Source: Gammaproteobacteria bacterium (GTDB lineage Bacteria; Pseudomonadota; Gammaproteobacteria; Pseudomonadales; Porticoccaceae). Taken from it: 54,426 bases of DNA. The stretch is from the NCBI GenBank assembly GCA_016191205.1, contig JACPPB010000018.1, positions 1 through 54,426 on the forward strand. The letters are read 5' to 3'. Positions 9,922 to 26,700 of the stretch are shown piece by piece (positions within the stretch are counted from its first letter, which is position 1; each line of letters begins with the position of its first letter). Below the pieces are notes generated by a model. It saw only the letters and a program-made list of their open reading frames with translations. It was not told the origin of the DNA and made no database searches. A program made the translations under genes and the position numbers.

Positions 9922-10327
9922 GGCCGGGGTCGGCGCCGCACAGCGCCGCGATGATCCGCTGATTGGCGGCGGGGAAAGGTCGCTGTGCGAGATCACCGAT
10001 GGGCACCCAGGCGATCTCCTGCCCTTCGTTGCCGACGGCGACGCCGGTGAACGCCAGCACCCGCCACACATCGAGCACCACCAGGCGATCGGAGTAGCGA
10101 TGGTTGACCACCAGGAAGGGCGCGCTGCGATCCACCCTGATCGCCAGCTCCTCGGCCAGTTCGCGCGCCAGCGCCGCGTCCGGCGTTTCGCCCGGCTCCA
10201 TTTTTCCGCCCGGAAACTCCCAGAGCCCGCCCTGGTGCTTGCCGGTTGGCCGGCGCGCGATCAGGACCCGATTGCCGCTACGGGAATGGATCACTCCCGC
10301 CACCACCCGTACCGGGGGCAACCCCAT
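9908..10327 (-). CDS. mutT: 8-oxo-dGTP diphosphatase MutT (Nudix hydrolase)
   Basis: A 139-residue Nudix enzyme that removes oxidised dGTP from the nucleotide pool. The Nudix box runs from GKMEPGE through RELAEELAI; the usual glycine after the second EE pair (EEVGI in E. coli) is alanine here. The [12 protein letters not shown] stretch before it is typical of MutT proper. ATG at 10327 is one base after the argJ stop, which defines the start; the longer frame reads antisense into argJ. It lacks the C-terminal thiamine-phosphate-synthase-like domain found fused in some pseudomonads. Confidence 0.88.
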   Translation of the reverse strand: MGLPPVRVVAGVIHSRSGNRVLIARRPTGKHQGGLWEFPGGKMEPGETPDAALARELAEELAIRVDRSAPFLVVNHRYSDRLVVLDVWRVLAFTGVAVGNEGQEIAWVPIGDLAQRPFPAANQRIIAALCGADPGLIPG

Positions 10328-10328
10328 G

Positions 10329-11540
10329 TCAGGTGCGGTACTCGGCATTGATGCGCACGTAATCGTACGAAAGGTCGGTGGTCCACAGCGTCTCGGCACA
10401 GGTGCCGCGTCCGAGCTCGATGCGGAGGGTGATCTCGGCGCGCGCCATGACGTCTTGCCCGGCGGCTTCGGTGTAACTGGCGGCGCGGGCGCCGCGTTCG
10501 GCAATCAGCACCTCGTCGAGCCAGACGCTGACGCGCTCGACGTCGAGCGCGTCCACCCGGGCGCGACCGATGGCGGCGAGAATCCGTCCCCAGTTGGGAT
10601 CGCAGGCAAACAGGGCGGTCTTGACCAGGGGCGATTCGGCCACCGCGTAGCCCACCGCCAGACATTCGGCGCTGCTGCCGCCGCCCGTCACAACGATGGT
10701 GACAAACTTGGTGGCGCCCTCGCCATCGCGCACCACGGCCTGCGCCAGGTCTACGCAGACTGCGGTGACAGCGTCGCCCAGCGCCGCCAGCGCCGCGCTG
10801 TCGAGCTCGGTGGCGATGGCGCCCGTCGCGGCCAGCATCAGGGCGTCATTGGTGGACGTGTCGCCATCGATGGTGATGCGGTTGAAGGATTTTGCGGCGG
10901 CGGCAACCAGCATTTTCTTCAGCAGCGGCGCGCCGACCCGCGCATCCGTCGCGACAAAGGCGAGCATGGTGGCCATGTCGGGGCGAATCATGCCGGCGCC
11001 CTTGGCGATCCCGGTCACCGTGAGGGTCTCGCCACCCGGCAGGCGCACACGGCGGCTCGCGCCCTTGGGCCGGGTGTCCGTGGTGAGAATGCCTTCGGCG
11101 GCCAGCTCCCAGCCGTTCGCGTCCAGCGCGGCAACCGCGGCCGGCAAGGCGGCGACGATGCGCTCCGCGGGCAGGGGTTCGCCGATGACGCCGGTGGAGA
11201 AGGGCAGGACCTGTGCTGTCGCGACACCGGTGTGCGCCGCCAGCGCCGCACACACGGCCTCGGCGCGCACCAGCCCGTCGGGGCCCAGGCCCGCGTTGGC
11301 GTTGCCGGTGTTGATCACCCAGTAGCGCGGCGCGGTCTGCGCCAGATGGTTGCGCGCCACCTGTACCGGCGCGGCACAGAAGGCGTTGCGGGTGAACAGC
11401 CCGGCGCTGGTGGCGCCGGCGGCCAGCTCGATCACCACCAGATCGCGGCGCCCCAGTTTTTTGACGCCGGCGCTGGCGGTACCCAGGCGCAAACCCGCAA
11501 TCGGATGGAGCTCGGGCAAGACGTCTTCACCCACGGCCAT
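10329..11540 (-). CDS. argJ: Bifunctional ornithine acetyltransferase / N-acetylglutamate synthase
   Basis: A 403-residue ArgJ, which recycles the acetyl group from N-acetylornithine to glutamate in arginine synthesis. Family marks are GVFTRNAFCAAPV-like text near the N-terminus, NTGNANAG, and the self-cleavage motif ending MATML, whose threonine is the nucleophile of the beta chain. A GTG at 11570 is in frame, but ATG at 11540 has GGGAG upstream and gives the family-typical MAVG start. It lies 30 nt after secA on the same strand and 1 nt before mutT. Confidence 0.94.
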   Translation of the reverse strand: MAVGEDVLPELHPIAGLRLGTASAGVKKLGRRDLVVIELAAGATSAGLFTRNAFCAAPVQVARNHLAQTAPRYWVINTGNANAGLGPDGLVRAEAVCAALAAHTGVATAQVLPFSTGVIGEPLPAERIVAALPAAVAALDANGWELAAEGILTTDTRPKGASRRVRLPGGETLTVTGIAKGAGMIRPDMATMLAFVATDARVGAPLLKKMLVAAAAKSFNRITIDGDTSTNDALMLAATGAIATELDSAALAALGDAVTAVCVDLAQAVVRDGEGATKFVTIVVTGGGSSAECLAVGYAVAESPLVKTALFACDPNWGRILAAIGRARVDALDVERVSVWLDEVLIAERGARAASYTEAAGQDVMARAEITLRIELGRGTCAETLWTTDLSYDYVRINAEYRT

Positions 11541-11570
11541 GATCGGCTCCCGCAACCAGTCCGGCGGCAC

Positions 11571-14333
<2,763 letters not shown>

Positions 14334-14412
14334 GTGGACATCCCGGGGCTTGCGTAGGGGCGAATGGCGGCAGCGCGCGAGCGCCCTGCCGAAAATGGGG
14401 CTGTATGTTATT

Positions 14413-15315
14413 TCACTGAATGACGCGGTGTATATAAGGTGCCGGATTCATGCTGCTGCCATCCTTGGTCACTTCGAAATGCACATGGGGGCCGCTGGCG
14501 CGACCGGTCTTGCCCATGAGCGCGACGACGTCGCCTTTTTTTACCAGATCGCCAACCGCGACGCGGTTCTCGCGGTTGTGGCCGTAGCGCGTCACCAGCC
14601 CATCGCCATGGTCGATTTCGACGACGTTGCCGTAACCCCGCTCCAGGCCCGCCCGGGTCACGATTCCCGCCGCGACCGCCACCACGCGCGAGCCTTCCGC
14701 GCCGGCAAAATCGACACCGCCGTGCCAGGCGCGACGGCCGTTGAACGGATCCACCCGGTAGCCGTACTCGGACGAAATCCACCCGGACGCCACCGGCTGG
14801 CCGGCGACACTGCTCTGGCGATCCAGATTGCGATCCTCGATCAGGCCGTTGAGCAACAGCAGCTGATGTTCGCGCTCGTCAAACTGGGCGCTGATGTCTC
14901 CGAACAGGCGGGTGATCTCCGCGGGCGGCACCACGGTGTCGGTCGCGTCCTCGGGACCGCCGACGGCGGGCGGGCGATCAAAGCCGAAGGCCTCCCGGTC
15001 GAGCCCGGCCTGCTCGACGATGCGTTCACCCACCGCATCGAGTCGCAGCGCACGGGCCTGCAATTCGGCGAGCTTGAGCGTCATGGCCTGCAGCACACGA
15101 TGGGCCTCCGCCTCGCTGGCGGCGACCTGGTCGCGCTGGCTGTCGAGCGCGACCTGGAGCTGCTCGATCCGCAGCGCCAGGCGGGTCTGATTGGAACCCG
15201 TGGCGTTGCCCAGCGCGATGCCCACAACCAGTATGCACAGCGCGGCGAGCATCCACCGAAGCCGGCCGGAAACCAGCGCGCGCACGCGGCCACGGAAGTA
15301 CGCGCTGACGGTCAT
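14413..15315 (-). CDS. M23 family metallopeptidase, membrane-anchored
   Basis: A 300-residue protein with one N-terminal membrane anchor (about 22-42), a coiled-coil-prone region rich in leucine, glutamate and arginine (about 45-100), and a C-terminal peptidase_M23/LytM domain. Zinc and catalytic residues are intact: HxxxD in WHGGVDF, and HVHFE. This predicts an active peptidoglycan endopeptidase in the periplasm. The coiled coil plus LytM layout also occurs in EnvC-like activators, but those lack metal ligands. Start ATG at 15315 follows lpxC by 13 nt. Confidence 0.9.
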   Translation of the reverse strand: MTVSAYFRGRVRALVSGRLRWMLAALCILVVGIALGNATGSNQTRLALRIEQLQVALDSQRDQVAASEAEAHRVLQAMTLKLAELQARALRLDAVGERIVEQAGLDREAFGFDRPPAVGGPEDATDTVVPPAEITRLFGDISAQFDEREHQLLLLNGLIEDRNLDRQSSVAGQPVASGWISSEYGYRVDPFNGRRAWHGGVDFAGAEGSRVVAVAAGIVTRAGLERGYGNVVEIDHGDGLVTRYGHNRENRVAVGDLVKKGDVVALMGKTGRASGPHVHFEVTKDGSSMNPAPYIHRVIQ

Positions 15316-15328
15316 GCCCGAACCCGAC

Positions 15329-16243
15329 TCAACTCGCCAGCACCGGGCGGGAGTAGGACACGGGAACGATTTCCCCCTCGCCTTCGAAGGTGATGATCTC
15401 CCAGGCATCCGGCCGACTCAGCAGCTTGCGCAGCAGCACACTGTTGAGCGCATGGCCGGATTTTTCGGCGTCGAACTCGCCGATCAGGCCATAGCCCAGC
15501 AGATACAGGTCGCCGATGGCGTCCAGAACCTTGTGCTTGACGAATTCATCCTTGTAACGCAGTCCGTCTTCGTTCAGCACACCCGTGTCGTCGACCACGA
15601 TGGCATTGTCCATGCTGCCGCCCAGCGCGAGCCCCTTGGAGCGCAGATAGCCGATTTCGTGCATGAAACCGAAGGTCCGGGCGCGGCTCACGTCCTTGAC
15701 AAAGGAGGTGCTGGAAAAATCGATGGCCACCTTCAGGGCGCCGGCGACGAACAGCGGATGGTCGAACGCAATGGCAAACGTCACCCGGAAGCCCTCATAG
15801 GGGCGAAAGGTGGCTTTTTTGCCATCCTGCTCGACCGACACTTCCTTGCGGATGCGCAGGAATTTTTTGGGTCGCGCCTGCTCAACGATGCCGGCGGACT
15901 GGATCAGGAACACGAACGGCGCGGCGCTGCCGTCCATGATGGGGACTTCCGGCGCCGTGACTTCGACAATGGCATTGTCGATGCCCAGCCCGGCCAGCGC
16001 GGAGAGCAGGTGCTCCACGGTGGATACGCGCACGTCGCCACTGACCAGGGTCGTGGAGAGCGTGGTGTCGCCGACATTCTCGGCGCAGGCGCGAATTTCA
16101 ACCGGCGGGTTCAGATCGGTGCGCCGGAACCAGATTCCGGTATCGGGTTCGGCGGGGAGCAGGGTAAGAAACACTTTTTGCCCGGTATGCAAACCCACGC
16201 CGGTCGCGCGGATCGCATTCTTGAGGGTGCGCTGCTGGATCAA
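15329..16243 (-). CDS. lpxC: UDP-3-O-acyl-N-acetylglucosamine deacetylase
   Basis: A 304-residue zinc enzyme for the committed step of lipid A synthesis. The first zinc histidine is in [12 protein letters not shown], the HxxxD pair is in [10 protein letters not shown], and the catalytic histidine is in GHALNS. The start codon is TTG at 16243, giving MIQQRTLKN, which aligns with the family N-terminus; AAGG lies about 8 nt upstream. A TTG start implies modest translation, which fits an enzyme whose level is held down in other bacteria, but that reading is inference. It is separated from ftsZ by 166 nt containing two perfect hairpins. Confidence 0.95.
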   Translation of the reverse strand: MIQQRTLKNAIRATGVGLHTGQKVFLTLLPAEPDTGIWFRRTDLNPPVEIRACAENVGDTTLSTTLVSGDVRVSTVEHLLSALAGLGIDNAIVEVTAPEVPIMDGSAAPFVFLIQSAGIVEQARPKKFLRIRKEVSVEQDGKKATFRPYEGFRVTFAIAFDHPLFVAGALKVAIDFSSTSFVKDVSRARTFGFMHEIGYLRSKGLALGGSMDNAIVVDDTGVLNEDGLRYKDEFVKHKVLDAIGDLYLLGYGLIGEFDAEKSGHALNSVLLRKLLSRPDAWEIITFEGEGEIVPVSYSRPVLAS

Positions 16244-16324
16244 GCTGATGCCTTACCGGACTCCGGGGCGAGCCATGGTAGCAAAACCGGCCGTCCGGCC
16301 GCCAGCCGGGGAGGGCGGGTACCA

Positions 16325-16358
16325 CAACGCCTTGAATGGGAAGACATTCAAGGCGTTG
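16325..16358. repeat. Perfect 14-bp hairpin, ftsZ-lpxC spacer (second)
   Basis: CAACGCCTTGAATG pairs perfectly with its inverted copy around a 6-nt loop. It is the distal of two hairpins met by transcripts leaving ftsZ. No U-run follows on the minus strand. It is unrelated in sequence to its neighbour 3 nt away. Confidence 0.8.
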
Positions 16359-16361
16359 CGC

Positions 16362-16396
16362 AGCACGGCCCCTGAGAGGGGATCAGGGGCCGTGCT
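16362..16396. repeat. Perfect 14-bp hairpin, ftsZ-lpxC spacer (first)
   Basis: AGCACGGCCCCTGA pairs perfectly with its inverted copy around a 7-nt loop. It lies 13 nt after the ftsZ stop on the minus strand. GC-rich enough to pause polymerase or block 3' exonucleases, but without a U-tract it is not a canonical terminator. Confidence 0.8.
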
Positions 16397-16409
16397 CAGC
16401 CGCCGCGCA

Positions 16410-17570
<1,161 letters not shown>

Positions 17571-17608
17571 GTGATTACCCCTCACTCAAGCTGGCGATTG
17601 AACGTTCA

Positions 17609-18841
17609 TTACAGGTTGTTCTGAAACCACTGCCGGACGCGGCCGAGGAGTCCGTTTCCGGCCCCTTTCTTCGGCACGTTCCGGTTTTCCTGCTGCTGTT
17701 GCAGCCCGTAAAGCAGCAACCCGACCCCAGTGGAATAGATCGGGTTGTTGACGATGTCGGCGAGACCCTGGATGTTTTGGGGCATCCCGAGCCGCACTGG
17801 CATATGAAAAATTTCCTCCGCAAGGTCCACCACGCCTTCCATCTTGGCCGTGCCTCCGGTGAGGACGATGCCGGCGGCGAGCAGATCCTCGAGACCGCTG
17901 CGCCGCAGTTCGGACTGCACCAGGGTGAACAGCTCGTCGTAGCGCGGCTCCACCACCTCGGCCAGTGCCTGACGCGACAGGCTGCGCGGGGCGCGGTCGC
18001 CCACGCTCGGCACCTTGATGGTCTCCTCGGGGCCGGCGAGCTGCGCCAGGGCGCAGGCGTACTTGATCTTGAGTTCCTCGGCATGCGCGGTGGGCGTGCG
18101 CAGCGCCATGGCGATGTCGTTGGTGACCTGATCCCCGGCGATGGGAATCACGCCGGTGTGGCGGATGGCGCCTTCGGTGCACACGGCGAGGTCGGGGGTG
18201 CCACCGCCGAGGTCCACCAGCCAGACGCCGAGCTGCTACTCGTCCTCGGTGAGCACGGCGTAGCTCGATGCCAGTTGTTCGAGAATGATGTCGTCCACTT
18301 CCAGTCCGCAGCGCCGGATGCACTTCTTGATGTTCTGGGCGGCATTGGCGGCGCAGGTCACCAGATGCACCTTGGCCTCCAGGCGCACTCCCGACATGCC
18401 CAGCGGCTCGCGCACGCCTTCCTGGTTGTCGATGATGAATTCCTGTGGCAGCACATGGAGGATCTCCTGATCCGCCGGGATGGCCACCGCGCGCGCCGCG
18501 TCGATCACGCGATCGATGTCGGTCTGGTGCACCTCACGGTCGCGGATGGCCACGATGCCGTGGGAGTTGAGGCTGCGAATATGACTGCCCGCGATGCCGG
18601 CGTAGACCGAGTGGATCTGACAACCCGCCATCAACTCGACTTCCTCGATGGCGCGCTGGATCGCGTGCACCTTGGATTCGATGTTGACCACCACGCCCTT
18701 CTTGATCCCGGAGGACGGATGCATGCCCGTCCCGACGATTTCGAGCTGTCCGTTGGGGCCCGCAACGCCAATGATCGCCACCACCTTGGAAGTGCCAATA
18801 TCCAGTCCGACGATCATCTGTTCGCCGCTAATGCCTGCCAT
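17609..18841 (-). pseudogene. ftsA: Cell division protein FtsA, interrupted by in-frame TAG
   Basis: The full span would encode a 410-residue actin-like FtsA that tethers FtsZ to the membrane. Codons 1-201 read MAGISGEQMIVGLDIGTSK onward to SYAVLTEDE, then TAG (plus-strand CTA at 18236-18238), then the same frame continues QLGVWLVDLGGGT to the C-terminal amphipathic helix (GLLGRVRQWFQNNL). Family members have K, R or Q at the TAG position, so one base change (for example CAG to TAG) explains it. The phosphate-1 loop lies before the stop and phosphate-2 just after. Reinitiation at GTG 18217 is possible but has no ribosome site. No frameshift or decay is seen elsewhere in the gene. The start at 18841 has GGGGAGAGGG upstream. 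Annotation programs would call two genes, 18236-18841 and about 17609-18217. Confidence 0.85.
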
Positions 18842-18868
18842 ACCCTCTCCCCATACAAAGTTCTCGCT

Positions 18869-22015
<3,147 letters not shown>

Positions 22016-22019
<4 letters not shown>

Positions 22020-23092
22020 CGCGCCACCTCCAGACAGACCGCGGCCACCGCCTGGGCGGCGTCCGGCAACGCCAGACCACGGGCTTGCGTGGCCATGGCG
22101 GCGCGCCGCGGCGTATCGGTGCTCAGCTCGGCAATCGCCGCCGCCAACTGCGCGCTGTCGAGTGTCGCTTCGCGGAACAGCAGCGCCGCTCCGCCTTGCA
22201 CCAGCCAGCGGGCATTGTGGTACTGGTGGTCGTCGATGGCATGGGGATAGGGCACCAGAACGGCGGGCAATCCCGCCGCGGCAAGCTCGGAGACGGTGAG
22301 TGCTCCGGCGCGACAGATCGCAAAATCCGCCCAAGCGTAGGCTTCCGCCACATCGGCGATAAAGGGCATCACTTCGGCCTCGACCCCCGCTTCGGCGTAC
22401 GCGGCCCGGGTCGCCTCCAGATGCGCCTCACCACACTGGTGGCGCACCACGGGACGCGCCGCCGCGGGCAGCAGTGCGAGGGCGGCGGGTACCAGCGTAT
22501 TCAGGGCACGCGCACCCAGACTGCCGCCCAGTATCAGCAGGCGTGCGTGGCCCGAATGCGCCCGGTCCACCGGAGTCGCGGCCAGCGCGCTGATGGCCGC
22601 GCGCACCGGGTTGCCACACTGCCGTGTGCCGGGCAGGACGTCCGGAAATGCGCTCAAGACCCGGGTCGCGAACCGCGCCAGCAGACGGTTGGTGGTGCCG
22701 GCAATCGCATTCTGTTCATGAATGACGAGGGGAATCCTCAGTACCCGCGCGGCGATTCCACCCGGACCTGCCGCAAACCCGCCAAACCCGACCACCACCT
22801 GGGGCCGCAGCCGGCGCACGGCAGCGAACGCCTGTACACCGGCGGCGGCCAGACTCAGCACCGCGCGCAGCCGCGCCCGGATACCCACGCCCCGCAACCC
22901 CGCAACCTTGAGAAAATGGATCGGGTAGCCGTGTTCTGGCACCAGCCGCGCCTCGATGCCGCGGCGCGTACCCAGCCAGTGCACCTCGCAGCCGCGCGCG
23001 CGCAGCTCATCCGCCACCGCGAGGGCGGGAAACACATGGCCACCGGTACCGCCTGCCATGATCAACACCCGCTTAGCCTCCACTGCGTTCAC
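22016..23092 (-). CDS. murG: UDP-GlcNAc transferase MurG
   Basis: A 358-residue GT-B glycosyltransferase that converts lipid I to lipid II on the inner face of the membrane. The diagnostic [14 protein letters not shown] is at residues 12-25; the second-domain motifs [10 protein letters not shown] and [15 protein letters not shown] are present. The start is GTG at 23092, with AGG upstream, overlapping ftsW by 20 nt; a second GTG at 23083 would give a protein three residues shorter. Confidence 0.93.
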
Positions 23093-24314
23093 GGCGCACC
23101 TGCCGCGCCACTTCGGCGCGCTGCTCCATCTCGGCGCCGATGCGCAGCACCAGCGCCACCATCGCACTGCATGCCAGCAGACTGCTGCCGCCATAGCTCA
23201 CCAGCGGCAGGGTGAGCCCCTTGGTAGGGAGCAACCCGGACGTGACGCCGATATTGATGAACGTCTGGCCCGCCAGCAGAATCCCGACGCCAAACGAAAT
23301 ATAGGTTGCAAACCAGTCCTGCCGCTGCATCGCGCTACGGGCGCAAACAAAGCAGCGCGCTACCAGCAGGGAAAAGGTCAGTACCACCACCGCCACGCCG
23401 AGCCAGCCGAACTCCTCCGCGAAGATCGCGAAGATGAAATCGGTATGGGCTTCGGGCAGATACAGCGCCTTCTGCACGCTGTTGCCCAGCCCCACGCCGA
23501 ACCAGCCGCCGCGCCCGAACGCAATCAGCGACTGGGTCAACTGATAGCCACTGTCGTACTGGTCCGCCCAGGGATCGAGATAGGCCACAAGCCGCTGCGC
23601 CCGATAGGGCGAGAGGAGCACGAGGCCCGCCAGCGCGGCCACCCCGGCGGACATCAGCAGGAAGAACTGCCACAGCCGCACGCCGGCGAGAAACAGCATC
23701 GTCACGACGGTCGCCGCGATCACGACGATCGAGCCCAGGTCAGGTTGCAACAGCATCAACACGGCCAGCACGCAGACAATGGCCAGGGGTTTCGCAAAAT
23801 CCCGCCATTCTTCCCGCAGGTGCAACTGCCGGCGTTGCAGATAGGCGGCGGTGAACACCACCATGGCGAGCTTGGCAAACTCGCCCACTTGCAGGGAAAA
23901 CGGGCCCAGGGCCAGCCAGCGTCGGCTGCCGTTGACTTCGCGGCCGATACCGGGAATCAGCACCACCACCAGCAACAGCAGTGCGACGATCAACAAGGTC
24001 GCGCTCTGGGCATACCACCACGCCAACGGAATCCGCAGCACGACCACGGCCAGTGCGCCTGACAGGCTCAGGTACAACAGGTGTCGTTTGACAAAATAAA
24101 GCGTGTCGCCGTGTCCCGTGGCCAACCCAATGGACGCCGATGCAACCATCACCAGTCCCAACGACAGCAGCGCCAGTGCGCTGCCGGCGAGCCAGCGATC
24201 GAGACCACGGGGTGGCGGGGAAGACCCCACCGGAAGCCACCTGCCCAGGCGTTGGAGCAATTGCGTTTTCGACGCGGCCGCCGCGCCGCGAACTCCGGGC
24301 GCAGCCGCGTTCAC
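23073..24314 (-). CDS. ftsW: Lipid II polymerase FtsW (SEDS family)
   Basis: A 413-residue polytopic SEDS glycosyltransferase working with FtsI at the septum. About ten membrane segments are visible; family marks are GREVNGSRRWL near 130-140, the segment LQPDLGS with its conserved aspartate, and NIGVTSGLLPTKGLTLPLVSYGGSS near the C-terminus. The GTG start at 24314 overlaps the murD stop (GTGA). Confidence 0.95.
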   Translation of the reverse strand: MNAAAPGVRGAAAASKTQLLQRLGRWLPVGSSPPPRGLDRWLAGSALALLSLGLVMVASASIGLATGHGDTLYFVKRHLLYLSLSGALAVVVLRIPLAWWYAQSATLLIVALLLLVVVLIPGIGREVNGSRRWLALGPFSLQVGEFAKLAMVVFTAAYLQRRQLHLREEWRDFAKPLAIVCVLAVLMLLQPDLGSIVVIAATVVTMLFLAGVRLWQFFLLMSAGVAALAGLVLLSPYRAQRLVAYLDPWADQYDSGYQLTQSLIAFGRGGWFGVGLGNSVQKALYLPEAHTDFIFAIFAEEFGWLGVAVVVLTFSLLVARCFVCARSAMQRQDWFATYISFGVGILLAGQTFINIGVTSGLLPTKGLTLPLVSYGGSSLLACSAMVALVLRIGAEMEQRAEVARQVRRERSGG

Positions 24315-25588
24315 GGCAACGCCCGTGCGGCACGCGCAAACTGCTCGCCGCGGTCGGCGTAGTTCGCAAACATGTCGAAGCTCGCGCAGGCGGGCGACAG
24401 CAGCACGCAGTCGCCCGGACGAGCCGCTGCGCGCGCCGCCGCAACCGCCGCCGCCATCGACGCCACTCGCGCCACCGGCACGCGCCCGGCGATGGCCGTC
24501 TCGATCTGGCCGGCGTCTTCTCCCAGCAGCAACGCCTTGCGTACCCGCCCGGGGAGTGCCGCCGCCAACGCCACGAAGGTCTGGCCCTTGCCCTGGCCGC
24601 CGGCGATCCAGACCAGATTGGGCGCCGGGCCGGCAAGGCCTTCAATGGCGGCAACGGCGGCGCCGACATTGGTCGCCTTGGAGTCGTCGATCCAGGTAAC
24701 ACCGTCGCGTTCAAGCACCCGCTGACAACGATGCGGCAGACCGGTGAAGTGGCGCAGCGCCGCAAGCATCGAGGTCATCGGCAGCCCGGCGGCATGCCCG
24801 AGCGCCAGCGCGGCAAGCGCGTTCGCGATATTGTGGCGGCCCTTGAGGCCGACCGCGTCGGTCGGCAGCAGCGATGTCGCCCCAAAGGCGAGCCATTCGC
24901 GGCCACCGTCCATCACCAGCCCGAAGCCATCGCCGGGCGGCCGGCCAAGTCCGAAACTCGAGCGCGCTGCGCCAATGGCGTCCGGGGGCTCCGTCTGCGG
25001 GTCATCGCGATTGCAGACGACGTGCCGCGCGCCGCTGAAAATACGCTGTTTGGCGCGGTGGTACGCCGCCAGATCGGGGTAACGATCCAGATGATCCGGA
25101 CTGATGTTGAGCACCGCGGCGACCGCGGCGCCCAGTACCCGCGTGGTTTCGAGCTGAAAGCTGGAGAGTTCCAGCACATAGAGCTGGGCATTGTCGTCCA
25201 GCAGATCGAGCGCCGGGGTACCCAGATTGCCTCCCACGGCGACCCGTGTGCCCGCCGCGACCGCCATGGCGCCCACCAACGCGGTCACCGTGCTTTTGCC
25301 GTTCGAACCGGTGATGGCGATGATCGGCGCCTGCGCCACGCGGGCGAACAGCTCGATGTCGCCGATGACCTCGACGCCGGCGGCCGCCGCGGCGGCGAGC
25401 GCCGGTTCCGCCAGCGCGAGCCCGGGACTCAGGATGATGCGGGTGGCACGGGCGAGCAGCTCCGCGTCCAGATCGCCGAGGAATACCGGCACCTCCGGAC
25501 ATTCGCTCGTCAGCGCCGCGAGGCCCGGCGGCGCGGCGCGGGTATCCACCACGGCGAAAGAGTCCGGCCACCACGGTGCGCTGATCAT
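24311..25588 (-). CDS. murD: UDP-MurNAc-L-Ala--D-Glu ligase MurD with disrupted 5' end
   Basis: The 425-residue frame carries nearly all of MurD: VVDTRAAPPGL, DIELFARVAQAPIIAITGSNGKST (ATP loop near 94-101), LELSSFQLE, the central NISPDHLDRY and the C-terminal LLSPACASFD. The expected start, however, is ATG at 25610, 7 nt after mraY, where the other frame reads MTRALPANDQRTVVAGL and then falls out of frame. A MurD would continue with a glycine-rich GxTGxS loop and about 15 more residues before reaching VVDTR. That segment is missing, and the two parts differ in frame by a loss of 3n+2 bases (44 or 47 nt fits). The listed start is simply the first ATG in the downstream frame and would give a protein without the uridine-binding loop. 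Confidence 0.8.
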   Translation of the reverse strand: MISAPWWPDSFAVVDTRAAPPGLAALTSECPEVPVFLGDLDAELLARATRIILSPGLALAEPALAAAAAAGVEVIGDIELFARVAQAPIIAITGSNGKSTVTALVGAMAVAAGTRVAVGGNLGTPALDLLDDNAQLYVLELSSFQLETTRVLGAAVAAVLNISPDHLDRYPDLAAYHRAKQRIFSGARHVVCNRDDPQTEPPDAIGAARSSFGLGRPPGDGFGLVMDGGREWLAFGATSLLPTDAVGLKGRHNIANALAALALGHAAGLPMTSMLAALRHFTGLPHRCQRVLERDGVTWIDDSKATNVGAAVAAIEGLAGPAPNLVWIAGGQGKGQTFVALAAALPGRVRKALLLGEDAGQIETAIAGRVPVARVASMAAAVAAARAAARPGDCVLLSPACASFDMFANYADRGEQFARAARALP

Positions 25589-25617
25589 TGGCGGGCAGGG
25601 CTCTGGTCATGGCGGCG

Positions 25618-26700
25618 TCAACGCAGCTTCAACGTGGCCAGACCGACCAGCACCAGAATCAGGGTGATGATCCAGAAGCGGACGATCACCCGTGGTTCGG
25701 GCCAGCCCTTGAGTTCGAAATGATGGTGAATCGGCGCCATGCGGAAAATACGCTTGCCGGTGAGCTTGTAGGACGCTACCTGGAGAATGACCGACACCGT
25801 CTCCAGCACAAAGATGCCGCCCATGATGAACAGCACGATTTCGTGCCGCACGATCACCGCGATCACGCCGAGCGCGGCGCCCAATGCCAGCGCGCCCACG
25901 TCGCCCATGAAGATCTGCGCCGGATAGGTGTTGAACCACAGAAAACCCAGCCCGGCGCCCGCCAACGCGGCGCAAAACACCACCAGTTCGCCGGCACCGA
26001 GAATGAAGGGGACGTGCAGATATTGGGAAAACTCCGCGTGCCCGACCAGGTAGGCAAACAGTCCCAGCGCGCCGCCGACCAGCACCGTCGGCATGATCGC
26101 CAGGCCATCGAGGCCGTCGGTGAGATTGACCGCGTTGCTGGTGCCCACGATCACGAAGTAGGTGAGCAGGATGTAACCCCAGCCCATATCCCAGCTCACC
26201 TGCTTGAAGAAGGGCACGATCAATTGAGTCGCCGCCGGAGTCTGCGCGCTGTAATAAAGAAACAGCGCCGCCGCCAAACCCGCCAGCGACTGCCAGAGGT
26301 ATTTCCAGCGCGCCGGCAGCCCGCGCGAGTTGCGCGCCACCACCTTGCGGTAATCGTCAACCCAGCCGATGGCGCCAAAGGCGAAGGTCACCAGCAGCAC
26401 GGTCCACACATAGCGATTGCCGAGATCGGACCACAGCAGGGCGCTGGCGAAAATCGCCAGCAGGATCAGCGCGCCGCCCATGGTGGGAGTGCCGGATTTG
26501 CTCAGGTGCGACTGCGGCCCGTCGCTGCGCACCGCCTGACCGATCTGCAGGGCATTGAGGCGCCGGATCACGCCCGGACCCAGCAGCAGCGAGATGCCGA
26601 GCGCCGTGAGCGCGCCCATGATGGCGCGCAGCGTGAGGTAGTGAAACACGCCGAAGCCGCGGTAATACTGGGCCAGATAATCACTTAACCAGAGCAGCAT
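25618..26700 (-). CDS. mraY: Phospho-MurNAc-pentapeptide transferase MraY
   Basis: A 360-residue membrane enzyme making lipid I. Ten hydrophobic segments and the conserved loops are present: [12 protein letters not shown], the aspartate pair in [21 protein letters not shown], and [18 protein letters not shown] at 26700 has GAGGA upstream and lies 20 nt inside murF, indicating coupled translation. Confidence 0.96.
   Translation of the reverse strand: MLLWLSDYLAQYYRGFGVFHYLTLRAIMGALTALGISLLLGPGVIRRLNALQIGQAVRSDGPQSHLSKSGTPTMGGALILLAIFASALLWSDLGNRYVWTVLLVTFAFGAIGWVDDYRKVVARNSRGLPARWKYLWQSLAGLAAALFLYYSAQTPAATQLIVPFFKQVSWDMGWGYILLTYFVIVGTSNAVNLTDGLDGLAIMPTVLVGGALGLFAYLVGHAEFSQYLHVPFILGAGELVVFCAALAGAGLGFLWFNTYPAQIFMGDVGALALGAALGVIAVIVRHEIVLFIMGGIFVLETVSVILQVASYKLTGKRIFRMAPIHHHFELKGWPEPRVIVRFWIITLILVLVGLATLKLR

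Noticed and set aside
16325..16396. Rho-independent terminator after ftsZ
   Set aside because: Two strong stems exist but neither is followed by a U-run on the minus strand.
18236..18238. Genetic code reassignment of TAG
   Set aside because: RAYT, pilC, GIY-YIG and mraZ all end at TAG with correct family lengths, so TAG acts as a stop here.
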